Positions 36,370-47,778 are shown, counted from the stretch's first letter. The stretch: DNA of 64,000 bases from Rhytidiadelphus loreus (GCA_947034895.1 OX344762.1:13521501-13585500); one strand, 5' to 3'. The notes: generated from the sequence alone by a model not told the origin. Numbers and translations: made by a program.

Positions 36370-37620
36370 TTAACCCTTAAAGGACAAAAGGGTGGTCTAA
36401 ATATGCAAAATTGTGAAGATGTATTATAAAATGAAAATTAGGATAATAATTTATTGGAGACTTTCAAACAAAAGCTGTAAAACATGATCCATGGATCATA
36501 TCCACATAGTAGAAAACAATATTATTTATCAATTAAATTTTAAGAAAAAAATTCAAAATTTTTTCCAAATTAATTTTAGATTGAGTATTTGTAACTAGGC
36601 ATTTGCATGGTATGATGCATGAGTTTTTATATTGCAATGTACTCGTACTACCACATTTTCATTGTTTTTTAGGATTTTCAAATTTTCAAAACATCATCCA
36701 TTAAATTATACTCCTATATTTCAAAAAATATTTTTATATAGATAGAACATTTTATATATTATTTGAGAAAAATTTGAAAATTTGAAGAATCTATTTTAAT
36801 GGTTTAAATGAACCTTCTAATAATTGACTAGTGTGATACATACTACCTCCAAAATTCAAAAAACGACAAAGAAAAGAAGCTTGTGAAGAGGTTTCTGAAT
36901 GAAAATTTTAGCTCTAAATTTTTCTAATAGGAAAATATGTAATCATCAAATATTTTTATTATATATATTAGATGATTCATTATATCTTTGAGTTAATAAA
37001 TACTTTTGATGATTTTGGTTTTTGAAAGTGGTTTAGGATTTAAATTTGTAGGTGGACTTTATAATAAAGATTCAAATATAAAATTCAAATTGGGATTTTT
37101 AAACTTGAAAACATTTTCATTGTTCAATTAAAGTATTTTTTAGTAAGAGGTTTAAAAATTTTCTATTTTTCAAGATGATTTGATTTAGCAAATTAAAACA
37201 TCAATCTTTTATTTATTTATATATAAGTCTAAAATTTGGACCTTTGAATTTTGTACTAATGCAATGCCAAATATTTTATTAAATGGATTAAGAATCAAAA
37301 TTTTGTCAAAGTTGACAAGAGTGCATAAAGAGCTTGTCTAAGAACTACTAGATTATAGCTTGCAACCACCCAAATTATGCACAAATTTTTTTCTTTAATT
37401 TCAAAATTTTAAGCTCCAATTATAGTGATTTTCTAAGATTTTTGCTTTACTTATTCACTAAACTCATTTTTGAAGAGTCATTATTAGAATTAGAAAAATA
37501 TTTTTTGAGGTGAAACATACCAGTATCCTTTGAGCTATAGAATTCATATGCAAAATAAAGTCTTCAAAATCTATAATATATAAATGTTAAAGATCTAAAA
37601 CAATAATTTGCAAGAGAATT
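36370..37620 (+). mobile_element. TTAA-type element, long subfamily, second copy
   Basis: It starts TTAACCCTTAAAGGACAAAAG, then AATTGTGAAGATGTATTAT and GTAAAACATGATC as at 7106. Later blocks (AATTATAGTGATTTTCTAAG, ACTTATTCACTAAACTCAT, AAAATCTATA) also follow the 7.4-7.6 kb order, but with extra sequence between. The right terminus was not found. Confidence 0.45.
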
Positions 37621-38640
37621 TGGATTAAAAAATCACAATTTTGTGTGATTGGATTGTGTTTTTGTCCATATGTTGTTTGAAATTTGGTCCTTCTAAGGTT
37701 GATACAAATAATTTTTAGGAAGTTGGACGGACTTAACTAGTTATTTTTATTTTTGAGAGATGAAATCCTACAAGTCATTAAAATTTGAGTTTTATTTATT
37801 GATGAATTGAAATAACCTTAAATTAAAAAACAAAAACATAAGCTTACAAAATATAAAAACTTTAGTAAATAGATTTTAGTATATTGTAAATCATTATAGT
37901 GTAAAACATATAGAATTTCCATGCCATTCTATATTTCAAACATAGAAATAGACCTTCAAGATCAAATTACAATGATATACTCACTTTCAAGATTTTTTTG
38001 AAGTTTTATAGCACAGTAGAAATTTGATTTGGAGAGCTCTATCTTTTCTTTGTACTCAATAAAGATTGTATCATTCTAAATGTCAAAATCAAGTCTTAAA
38101 AACAAAGAGTCAAGAGTACTAAAATATAGGTCACTATGTAGTCAAAAGTAGTGCTAAGTTACACATTGTTTCCAATGTCACAACATGTCAATTTTTTGAA
38201 ACAAAACTCTAAACACAATTAAGTACGCATGAAACCCCTTCTTTGTAGAATTATTATTATTATTTTTAATTTACTTTTAGAATACAAATTTCTATTATTT
38301 AATCTTTCTTTTCAAAATTTAACTATTGAATTTTCACTTTCACTTTTATATTTATATATATATCTCATGCATGGATCAAAATGCTCATAAAATGCCTTAA
38401 ACCTACTTTTAATTTTTCTTTACTTTTACTCTTATTTTCCCCTACATAGCAATCAAGTGCTGGAAATGCTTTAAACAACTTCTGTACCAAGTTCCTGCAT
38501 GTTAGGGTCAAAATTCAACATTTGCCATTTTCAATTTAATATCGACATCATATTTTTTTTAAAGTTACAACCAACCACAATATGACATGCGTCACTTTCG
38601 GGCAGAAAAATTAAAAATTACGGGTAACCGGAATAATTTC
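37621..38640. other. AT-rich flank upstream of SDE2, nothing recognised
   Basis: Base composition shifts abruptly to GC-rich near 38640, where the SDE2 leader begins. An AGGGTTT telo-type motif lies at 38745 in the leader. Confidence 0.4.
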
Positions 38641-38822
38641 CAATCTGCCCTTCGAGGCTCCTTCCTTGCACGTCGGTGAACATCTTCACCTTCTTCTTCT
38701 TGTGCCTCTACGTCTTCTTCAGGTTCGTTGGCCTTCGAGCGCAATTAGGGTTTCAATTCCCTCGAGTATTACACCGGATCAGGAAGGCTTGATTCGACAG
38801 TGTGTCGCAGAAGTACTGTGCT

Positions 38823-40606
38823 ATGGTGTTGATGACGATGAGGCCGTCGCCAGTGCGGCAAATGCTGGTGAAGGGTTTGGACGGGCGCACGCTCTGTTTG
38901 CGGTTCTCGGACGGCGATGGCGTCGTTTCCGGGGCCAGCGTCGCGGCTCTTTTGTGCGCGCGGACAGGTATCCCCTCCCACTGCTTGCGCTTAGTGACGG
39001 GCACGGCGGTCGTGCATCCCGATTCTTGCCTCACGGCGGAAGACGGGAGTTTCTTCCCTTCTTGTACGTTGTTACTTCGCTTGCCGGGAGGAAAGGGAGG
39101 TTTCGGTTCCCTTCTCCGTGGCGCGGCCACGAAAGCGGGGCAGAAGAAGACGAGCAATTTCGATGCTTGCCGGGATATGAGTGGTCGTCGGTTGCGTCAT
39201 GTGAACGCCGAGAAGAAGCTGAAGGAATGGAAAGCGGATGCCGAGGAGAGGGAGCTCGAGAAGACGGCGGAGGAGTTTTTGAAGAAGGCAACGAAAGCCA
39301 AGGAAGAGGATAATGGCGTGTTTGAGGAACTCGAGAAGTTTAGGGCTGAGACTTCGGAAGCTATGGAGGAAGTTCAACAAGCCGTGGCTTCAGGGTTAGT
39401 CGCGGCTCGCAAGTCAAATACCAATAGCAAGCGCAAGGTGGAAGAGGAGGCAGCCGTGTTCGAGAAACGAGCGCGGTTATGGTAATCACTCGTTGTGCTT
39501 TTAAAACTCTTGTTGGTGTGAATTTCCCTTCGTCCGTTTGGTTCGCGGTGTTTCGTTTTGCTTACTGTCCTGCTAAACTGGATTGGCGGGTACAAAAGTC
39601 CTTGGTAACCAGAGATCATTTCACTAGCAATTTGAGATTTTGTGCTCAATCCTCGAACAAAGTTTTTGAGTGATGTCTTGGGGAAAAGCCACTGAAAATA
39701 CGTTTCTAAGTACTATAATATGCCTCTTATCCCGAAGTATTGAGATCACAGCCACCGATTGAAGTTTGCTAACCGAGGTTTGAAATGGCGTCGCCGAGGT
39801 TTTTATACCCGCCGTTCCAGTTTAAATAGAAATGAAATTTCTCGTTGGATTGGGCATGGAACATCTCCTATGGCCTCAGTGATAGTTCAAAGGGCTTATT
39901 GTAAAGTCCTTTACCATGTTGGTCCTTCAGCACGTTGGGGGTCTGCGTGTACAAGTTCTACAGAAAAATTAGGTTATAATTCATAGGTGAATCACTTCGT
40001 CGGTCACCTTACTGTTCAACCGCTCGCAATGTCGTACCATTTTTGAATGTGTGGACTTTGCATCCCTTTGGGACTTCGATACGGGAAGCTTTTAACAAAG
40101 GCTTGGATGGGGAATGCTTTCACACATTGGTACTGTAGTGGAATCAGTGAAGCTTTTGCAGCGAATGTCATTTCCTTTGTCTTTAGGAATAGTATTCTTT
40201 GAATTTTGATTTATTTTACTTCTGTGACTCTGCTAATCTTTTTTTTGCATTGCATTAAATTAGGATGGGAGACGAGGATGACAGCGAGGATGACAGTGAT
40301 GAAGAGAACATGGATGAAGACGAGCGTCCTTCTTCAAGTGGTGAAGCAGGTGATGGAGACGTAGCAGTGACGACACCGGAGCAGGTGGAACCTTCCATTG
40401 GGGCCAGCATTGCAAGTTCACAGGAAAAGGTTGTGGACACTGTGGTTATTGAAACTGAAGTGGATGATACGGTATCAGGAGTGCATAGTTCGGAAAAGGT
40501 GACGGTCACAACGGAGACTACGACCACAATTACGACAGAGACTATGACAACAATTACGACAGGAACCTTGACGACAGTCTCGCCAGTCACAATCGATGTT
40601 AAGTGA
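38823..40606 (+). CDS. SDE2: SDE2 orthologue, ubiquitin-fold splicing/genome-stability factor, 333 aa
   Basis: Two exons, 38823-39481 and 40264-40606, joined by a GTAATC...TTAG intron. Residues 1-90 form the SDE2 ubiquitin-like domain ([37 protein letters not shown]). The processing site GG-KGG follows: LPGG then KGGFGSLLR, so cleavage is expected after Gly90 by a deubiquitinase, leaving Lys91 as the new N-terminus. The SDE2 signature [14 protein letters not shown] comes next, then a charged coiled coil ([18 protein letters not shown]). Exon 2 encodes an acidic D/E/S block and a threonine-rich tail. In yeast and human, processed Sde2 joins spliceosomes, and in human it also acts at replication forks. 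The C-terminal domain seen in longer homologues is not recognisable. An in-frame open stretch before Met1 has no ATG. A later Met is possible. Confidence 0.92.
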
Positions 40607-40847
40607 GAATCTGCCAATGGTTTTTTTGTGCAATAGCAGAGGGTGTGACTTTTAGAAAGTGATTTTAAGGATTACAAGGAGTTTAGATTGTATATGAGCT
40701 TTTTCACAGGTCCAATTAGTACTGTAGTTTTCACACATGGCACCATCACTTCTTACCTGTATGTGATGTCTTTTGAACTGAACTTGCCTTGGGTTTTACA
40801 AAGAAACTATCGTGAATTGCTCCCTCTCAACTTCAACTTGTAGTGGC

Positions 40848-41075
40848 CCTAGAGGAAGTTCAAAAGTCTCAGACTTCCAAAAATGTGAAGATGTATAATA
40901 AAGTGCAATTTAAAGGAATAATGACTTTCAAATGAAAGTTCAAACTACATTTTCGAGATTATGTAGGGTTTAGGATTTACTGTTGTACTAACCAATATTG
41001 ATTGATAAAAATATGGAACCGGAAATTTATGATCCCTTCAAAACCCTATTGTGAAATGAGTTGCAAGTGATTTTC
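40848..41075 (+). mobile_element. Fragment of the long TTAA-type subfamily
   Basis: AAAAATGTGAAGATGTATAAT, AAAGTGCAATTTAAAGG and TGACTTTCAAATGAAAG match the order at 7130 and 36410. The terminus is decayed (CCCTAGAGGAAG), so this is a remnant in the 3' flank of SDE2. Confidence 0.4.
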
Positions 41076-41964
41076 ATATAAGGTAGAATCACCCATTCCC
41101 AACCAGGGATGAGTCTAATTCCAACCAAGTAAACTGTTTTTGTGGACTACCAGATTTAATCACGAGCACAATATACAAGGCTGCAAGGAACAATTATTAC
41201 ATGCCATGTGTTTATTTTGAAATTTGTACACATGAGCAGGAAGTAATCTTGTCTATGATTGGAATTGCAGAACTCTAAATGTTGGGTATGGGTCGGGAAC
41301 ACTTTATACCTTCTAAAATTCACAGAAATTTCAGTTTTGCAAATAAAATTCTGAAAATTTTGCAATCACAGTATTTTCTACATTCCTACACAGGAAAAAA
41401 TTCCATTCCACTCAACTATTCCCCATCTGTCCCACAGATGCTTATTTGATCGGTTATGGGCAGCCTTATCTTAATTCCTATTGTGATGAGTTTGTAATGT
41501 GAACTTCTAATGGTTTTTAATTTTTTTATATTACCTATTCATTGAAGTCATGTTTGAATAACCATTTTTGAATTTGAGAAAGTTAGTAGGCAAATCCGAA
41601 TTGTCCCAATAACCATAGAGCGGATTTGTACTGTACAGTTCAGTGAAGTACTGTACAGGAAACCATTTGAGCATTTGCACACATTTCAGCACATAAAAAT
41701 TCTTGCTCTGCCACCATTCCAAGAACAGTGCTCAAAATCAACACATGATTCACCTACAATTTTCAATTGACTGTGACCATGAATCCGTTGGGTAATCCTC
41801 CTGAACTATCCTCTAGAATCCTCTGGAACAAATCCTCCAGCTTATTGAGCAAACGCTTGCTATCTGCACTCTTTTCTTTTCTGTTTCTACCAATAAATGA
41901 ACCAGCTCGGTTGCAACTATCAAAAGAGATGGACCAGCCTACACATATGCAAGGAATACAATAT
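41076..41964. other. Intergenic between convergent SDE2 and the kinase gene
   Basis: No gene seen. It should contain the 3' untranslated region of the kinase gene near its right end. Confidence 0.4.
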
Positions 41965-44382
41965 TTACAAGCTGCGACTCCTGGATGAACTGAGATGAAG
42001 CCTGAACACGGGTAAGATCGTTTCAACCTTGCACTGCCACAACTTTCGGCAGATGTCAGTAAAGTTAGGTCGATCCTTTGCATCAGTGGCCCAACATTGC
42101 TGGATGAGGTCCCTCAAAGCGGGTGAGGGCATGGTGACATCGTCAAGGGGGGGCCTCTCCCCTGCCATGATGTTTTCGTAAATCCTCGTGTTGGGAATTC
42201 CATTGAATGGAACATTGCCAGTCAGGATTTCATAGCATGTCATCGCGAAACTGTAGACATCAGCAGGCCATTTGTAGTGAGGGGCAGTCTCCAAGTCAGG
42301 GACATAGAACACCTCCGGTGCCCTCCAAGGGGTTGTCCCTACCATCTGTGTCAAAGAATGCAAAGGCTTTGCCTTTGCGATGCCAAAATCAGCCAGCTTC
42401 GCGACGTAGTATTCTTCCGTATGAAGCAGAGATGCTAAAACGGGAAACTTTCTGTAAGCTGCACTCAGGGATCTGCGCACACGTCTGCCACGGTTCAAGA
42501 GGACATTCTTAGCCTTCAAATCCCTGTGCAGGATCCTGTTCTCTCGGAGATACAGCATGCCTTCCGCTATCTGCAACATGACGTCAATGGCAACGATGAG
42601 AGGGAAGGGACTCAGTCCAGGTCCAGGTTTCGGACACCGTTTTTGAATCACCGTCCTCAGATCATGCTCCATGAGCTCCATTGCCAACAATCCTGAATCG
42701 ATTTTGCTATTGAATGTGCAGCCTATCATTCGCACCACGAATGGATGTTGAACAGTTGCCAAAATTGCAGCTTCCTCCTCAAATTTCTTCCTCTCCAGTC
42801 CCGGAGATTTGATAGTTTTGACGGCCAAACTTTGGCCGAACCACTTGTACTCCGCCACCATACCTGAAGCTCCTGAATCTATGTAGTGTGAGTACTTCAA
42901 ATCATCGAAACTCAATTGGAATGAATAAGGCAAAGAATGGACTCCAGGTATGGGTCCGTCTAGCTTCTTGCTCAAAAACTCGGCAATGGCATGCATGTTA
43001 GAGTCTTCGTCATTGAAGATGGATCGTCTGCGACGCTTCTTTGTTAGCTCAACAAGCTTTTGGATCAGATCAGCGACGTCCTTAGCTTCCAACTCCCGCA
43101 TGACTGTCAACAACCCTTTTTTCCCAATGCTGGAGTCCAGTCTGCGCACAGGCTTGCCATCGATTTCCAGCACCGTCCTCCGCTGCTCATCAGACCAGTT
43201 GAAAAACACATCTCGCAAAGTCGATTCCCCATCGAGGAGCTGACCCAACGCATGAAACGCCAATTCCACAATGTCCATGCTCCATTCAGAAGACCGAATC
43301 GCCAGGGAGAAGCTATTCCACCTCGGGATCGTAAACTGTGGAGCCGCATTCGAAAGCTCCAAACCAGTTATCCACCACTTCTCATTCCCACACATAGTCA
43401 GCAAATCCAACACGACTTGCAACTGACGCGCGAATTCAGACAGCGACTCAATGCAGAACGCTACACTTTTGAAAATCCGCTGTCGCGTGCTCACTTCGTA
43501 CTCTTCCACCTCCAATTTCCGGACTGCTAGCAGCATCACATTGTACTGACCCAGTCTCTCCTTCGCAGTAGGTAACAGAGTCTCCACAAGAAAACCACAC
43601 TGCCGATTGAAAACCTCAAATTCACCCAGCTGCGAAATCTCCATGACTTGCGTATCACATCCTTCCAACGACGCAGTCAACGACTCCACCATGACATCAA
43701 ACCTTGTTTCTGAGAAATCCAAAGGCATCCCTGCATCCACCAAATCAATCCTCGCTCGCACCATCGCCAGCTGATCCTCCAGTTTGTCGAGTCCACCAAG
43801 TTCGTCCGGGTAGTCCAAAAACTCCTCCAACCCACGAGAGTAATCTTCCAGCATACGCTTCAGAATGTCGCGCTCCTTCCATGTGAGCTGCCCATCAGGC
43901 TCTTGCTCATTCGCTTTCACCATTTCATCTAAAGCCCCCTGATACTCCTCAGTCCGTTTTTGCACGGTGTGAAGACGGCGTCGCCGCACACTCTCTGTAA
44001 CACCTTCGAGCTGTCGGTTGTTTAAGACCACGAGGTCATCTAGGTAATCTTTGAGCATTCGCACTGCGACGCCGCGGTGGTAGAAAGCGAGAGGGCCTGA
44101 GCCCACACGTGGAATGCTGTCACGAAATCCAAACGCGGGTGGTGGTGATGCTGGAGTTGATTGCTCCGCCCTTGCTCCAGGCGCAGAAAGAAGAACAGAA
44201 GGACTCTGCAGTTCATCCAAATCTTTCCTTAACTTGCTTACCGCAACACGAAGCTGGGACACTGTAGGCCAGGAACGTCGACTCTGAGACCTCTGCGGCA
44301 GCCCTCTTTCCCCTTCATCATCATTCAAGAATTCTTCCTCTCTTCTCGGGACCATGGATTCAGAAGAGCCGCCTGATGCCAT
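41965..44382 (-). CDS. TKL-type protein kinase with long helical N-terminal region, 805 aa, single exon
   Basis: One uninterrupted frame with an ATG start and TGA stop. The C-terminal kinase domain (about residues 495-785) has a reduced glycine loop (IDSGASGMV, first Gly replaced by Asp), LAVKTIKS with Lys522, HRDLKAKNVLL (Asp621), ADFGIAKAK (Asp665), a GTTPWRAPEVF activation segment, and DVYSFAMTCYEILTGNVPF. The HRDLKxxN form and TPWRAPEV fit plant TKL/MAPKKK-like Ser/Thr kinases, and all catalytic residues are present. Residues 1-490 are rich in Leu, Glu and Arg, probably helical, with no family I can name. An unusual basic insert (RGRRVRRSLSAAYRK) lies between the catalytic loop and DFG. 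No signal peptide or membrane segment is seen, so it is probably cytosolic. GC and codon use are much higher in GC than in the PKA-R gene nearby. Its substrate is unknown. Confidence 0.92.
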   Translation of the reverse strand: MASGGSSESMVPRREEEFLNDDEGERGLPQRSQSRRSWPTVSQLRVAVSKLRKDLDELQSPSVLLSAPGARAEQSTPASPPPAFGFRDSIPRVGSGPLAFYHRGVAVRMLKDYLDDLVVLNNRQLEGVTESVRRRRLHTVQKRTEEYQGALDEMVKANEQEPDGQLTWKERDILKRMLEDYSRGLEEFLDYPDELGGLDKLEDQLAMVRARIDLVDAGMPLDFSETRFDVMVESLTASLEGCDTQVMEISQLGEFEVFNRQCGFLVETLLPTAKERLGQYNVMLLAVRKLEVEEYEVSTRQRIFKSVAFCIESLSEFARQLQVVLDLLTMCGNEKWWITGLELSNAAPQFTIPRWNSFSLAIRSSEWSMDIVELAFHALGQLLDGESTLRDVFFNWSDEQRRTVLEIDGKPVRRLDSSIGKKGLLTVMRELEAKDVADLIQKLVELTKKRRRRSIFNDEDSNMHAIAEFLSKKLDGPIPGVHSLPYSFQLSFDDLKYSHYIDSGASGMVAEYKWFGQSLAVKTIKSPGLERKKFEEEAAILATVQHPFVVRMIGCTFNSKIDSGLLAMELMEHDLRTVIQKRCPKPGPGLSPFPLIVAIDVMLQIAEGMLYLRENRILHRDLKAKNVLLNRGRRVRRSLSAAYRKFPVLASLLHTEEYYVAKLADFGIAKAKPLHSLTQMVGTTPWRAPEVFYVPDLETAPHYKWPADVYSFAMTCYEILTGNVPFNGIPNTRIYENIMAGERPPLDDVTMPSPALRDLIQQCWATDAKDRPNFTDICRKLWQCKVETILPVFRLHLSSSRSRSL

Positions 44383-45220
44383 TGCTGACGGGCACTAAAC
44401 CATCAAACGCATTGATTCGGTGCTGTACACAAGCCACCTGATGACAAAATCACGAACCCGCGCAACAAAAGCTCAAAATCAAGAAATTCCAATAATCTTG
44501 TAGCCTACACTTGATCGGCGACTTGCAAACCTAACGGAATTGAACAAAAGTCTGATTAATTAATGTGAACCCCGAGCGCAGTACAAGCCAGCACTCCCAG
44601 ACGTCCAGAATCTTTCAAAAACTGACCTAGATTTCGAAAGCAACGAACACGAAGAGCAACCGCAGTGCAAACCCACGTACCCCACCCTTCCGCCATAGCC
44701 ATACGTCACTTCATCTCAAAACCCAATTCCCGAACGACCACCAAATCAAACTTCGTCCGCAACTCGAACTAAGAGACCAATTTCAATCCTGAATGAATGC
44801 GTGCGAGTTCGAGCAGATATATATATCCGATGCAGAAGCAAGTCGGTTTCAAGACGTACGCACCTTATAAATGTCAAGGAAAGTCACTGAATTGAAGCTC
44901 CACTTCACACGACGGATGTCTGCATCGTAAGAGTGAAGCGCCAGACACGATTCCCCAGGTGAAGGTGGAGTACGAGTGACGCCAATTGTTCCTGGAGGTG
45001 TCACTTAAGCTTAGTTGGCGATCATTGTTTTTTTTCATCGGTTCCGCGCGCTGTGGTAACGAAGCAGGTGTCGAGTCCGCGTGGATGATGGTGGTGGCAG
45101 CGAGCAGACAAGATGACTTTGAAGCTCCCGCAGTTTTGGCCACGTCCGGTGTCTGAACGAGCACGCCAAAGTGGACCCCGAATGGGGTGGAGAGCGGATC
45201 CCGGTCGCGTCTATGCTACC
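44383..45220 (-). other. 5' flank of the kinase gene
   Basis: GC-moderate sequence with a TATATATAT stretch near 44818-44828. It could be a TATA box for a long leader, or chance. An open frame at 44874-45164 on the minus strand (96 codons) has no recognised similarity and may be leader sequence. Confidence 0.3.
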
Positions 45221-45223
45221 TAA

Positions 45224-45620
45224 GAGCCCCTCTCCATTGGGGGCCTGGACCTCCAGGAGCTGGGCCCCTCCTGGACCCCCCTTCGGAGGCCAGTCCCCCT
45301 CCGGCGGCTCTCCATTGGGCTCCTGGAGGCCAGAGCTGGAGGGGCCTTTAATAACGAGAAAATTGCGAGAAATTACCTCACCCGGTCATTCTGGCATCAA
45401 ACTTTCACAAACTGGGTGAAGGAACACAGATTTGGACTTATAATAGGGGGTCCGGGGGAGGGTCCGGGGGAGGGTCCGGCCCCTCCAGCCCTGCGCGGCC
45501 GGAATGCGCGGGCTGGAGCCTGGACCTCCAGCCCGGACCTCTAGGCCGGACTGCCAGTTCAATGGAGGGGTCCTGGACCCTCCGATCCTGGAGGTCCAGG
45601 ACCCCAATGGAGAGTGCCTC
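45224..45620. mobile_element. GC-rich Tourist-like MITE with TAA target duplication
   Basis: TAA stands on both sides (45221-45223 and 45621-45623). The ~35-bp inverted ends share CTCTCCATTGGGG followed by CCTGGACCTCCAGGA, with three mismatches in the outer part. Three-base TAA/TTA duplications are known for PIF/Harbinger (Tourist) elements. The interior is GC-rich with more CTGGAGG palindromes and holds no gene. Confidence 0.75.
45444..45480. repeat. Three tandem GGGTCCGGGGGA units
   Basis: A 12-base unit repeated about three times inside the GC-rich MITE. Confidence 0.75.
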
Positions 45621-45623
45621 TAA

Positions 45624-46083
45624 GAGCATCTCCTGCAGCCCTCCAAATACTGTAACCAGGCGCCTTCAATTGAGGTCTGTCCAATTTAGAGGGGATGGAT
45701 GGCCACTTGTATCCCCAACAGTGCAACTCACTAAAATATACTTCCAACCTATCACAAGTCGGTGCCCAAGGCCCCCTCTGTGTTGTGATCCTGCTCTTGC
45801 CCTCTTCCTGTGTGTAGTTTGTTGTCCTAGTCCTTCAAGTCTTTGTCATGTCAGGCCACTAGGTTTGTTCTGTTTCTTTTGCAATGAAATTCCGTTTCAT
45901 TTGTTTCGGAAAAAAAAAAAAAAAAAAGACAATCGCAAGTCACAGAACTTGCAAAAGTAAAAAGTAAGCTATCATTTATTATGACAACTTGCTAATCCCA
46001 GAGAAAATATAGCTTGTAGAGGGGGGACTCCTTCAAATATGGCTTATTTGAAGGGGAAAGGTAAAGGTAGATGTTAACATACA
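45624..46083. other. Intergenic, nothing recognised
   Basis: It contains a long A-run near 45909-45927 directly after TTTGCAATGAAATTCCGTTTC, which could be the tail of an old retroposed transcript; this is not supported further. Confidence 0.3.
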
Positions 46084-47330
46084 TTGAAATTGATTGCTTA
46101 TCATCAAAAAATTAGGGAGGCGGGGATATTTGGAGGGCTGCAAGATGTGAAGGTGTTGCACACGAAGAATGTAAAAAACCACCCTATTTTGTGCTTGATA
46201 AATTTGTTTCCTAATCAACTCCTATCTAATTTAGGGTCTCTAATTGCAAATCTGAATTCTAAATTTGAAAATTTGATCATGTGTGGCAAATAAATATTTT
46301 CTATGTTTTCTCCAAGGGCAAAAACATCCCCACAATAGGTTTGTTGGGGTACTATTGAAGCAATCATGGATCCCCTCTTAATCGGGTTTTTTTTTGTAAG
46401 GAATGGTTCTAACAAAGGGCAAGCACAAATTTTGTGGATTTTGATATATTCTTGATGTGGTAATCAACTAGAGGAAGAAGCCTATTTTTTCTATTTTTTT
46501 TAATTATTTTAATCCCTCTTCAGCCATTATGAAAGATCTAGTGAATTCTTAGCCCAAGAGGCCAAGATCAAATGGAATTGGTGAAAAGTTACTACCTCCC
46601 TCCCTTATATTTCCTATAGCCTTGGATCATATTTGTTTTTGGCAACAAATTGCCAAAAGTATTTACATTGATTCTTACTAAGGGCTTCTTTACACTAGAG
46701 TTTATAGTATATATGAGAAGTAGTGGAAAGTAAGCTTTCAACCAAAGAATCTTTCCAAATTGAAAAGATTAAGTTACAAGAGCTACATTGCATTTCACTG
46801 ATAAAAAATGGACAACTACATTGAAAACATTGTGTGAACTGATCAAGAAGCTAAAATTTAGAGCAAACTATGACTATCCCATCCAAATGCAAAAACACAA
46901 GACCATTGAAAACTTTGAAAAGAATAGCACAATTCATAGGCATTTCAAAAGCTCAAGCAATGACAAACAAAGGTAAAAAATCGAACCACAAATCAGTTTA
47001 GGTGCAAGGTTATTTGCCCAAAACTTTGTGTATAAACTATTAATTGAAATTGTTGAACTTTCCCACGTGCAGTTCCTTCAACATCCTACATCTTTAGTTC
47101 AACAAATTCAAATACATGATGATTCTACTATGACTCCCTACAATGTAACTTTACAGTCAAAATTTGAAGTTCCAAGGAAGAAAAGATGTGAACAATACTT
47201 TCAACTTATAGAGGCAGAAAAATATACAAATTTGAGTCCTTTAGATTTAAAGTTATGCCCATGTCAAGAGGTAGGCTTGACTACATTTTCAGAGGATCCT
47301 TGTGCTAAAAGGCTTATAGCCAATCATTGA
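46084..47330 (+). pseudogene. Possible decayed coding sequence, family unknown
   Basis: Open stretches at 46084-46293, 46788-46976 and 47028-47330 lie on the same strand. Their amino-acid composition is more protein-like than their AT-rich surroundings (for example FQLIEAEKYTNLSPLDLKLC in the last). Stops and frame changes separate them. I cannot name a family; a captured gene piece or an old transposon are both possible. Confidence 0.25.
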
Positions 47331-47503
47331 AAAAGAAACCACATTATGAGCTACCCTAGTTTAAAAAATCTACTAAAACAATAGATCAAACATTTTTGTG
47401 CCCTCCTCTCACTTCACACTACTTCCAATCATTGACTCCTCAAAGCCAAGTCATGGGGCTTCAATTGAATCAAGACTTCTCAATTTGAATGTAAAAAAGG
47501 CCT

Positions 47504-47778
47504 AAGGTAATTGCACCTAATTTTGACCCCTTTTTAAAACTAACCCCTACAAATTTTGACCTAAAATAAATTCCTAAAAGCCTAGGGTTTCTTTTGGGTA
47601 CACCAATATTCAATCATTATTCATAATTTATTCATATTGTGTTCAACAAGTATGTAAAAAGAGAATTTAGAATATTCTTTTGACGTCCTACAAGATCCAA
47701 AAAAATATTAAACAAATTAATAACATGAACAATGTTCAATTAATTATTTGAAAGCAATTAAGTAGTTATAAGGTGACC
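47504..47778 (+). mobile_element. Family 3 MITE, copy
   Basis: Left AAGGTAATTGCACCTAATTTTG, then GCCTAGGGTTTC and CATAATTTATTCAT, and a right end with CAATTAAGTAGTTATAAGG. The order agrees with 10727-11010. Confidence 0.5.

Noticed and set aside
38666..39380. Other-frame and minus-strand frames over SDE2 exon 1
   Set aside because: GC-rich shadow frames; only the frame starting at 38823 encodes the SDE2 motifs.
41763..43530. Plus-strand and other-frame open stretches across the kinase gene
   Set aside because: They are shadows of the 805-codon kinase frame.
45171..45960. Open frames in the GC-rich block as genes
   Set aside because: They lie in the inverted repeats of the Tourist-like element, are low-complexity Pro/Gly/Ser, and exist on both strands.
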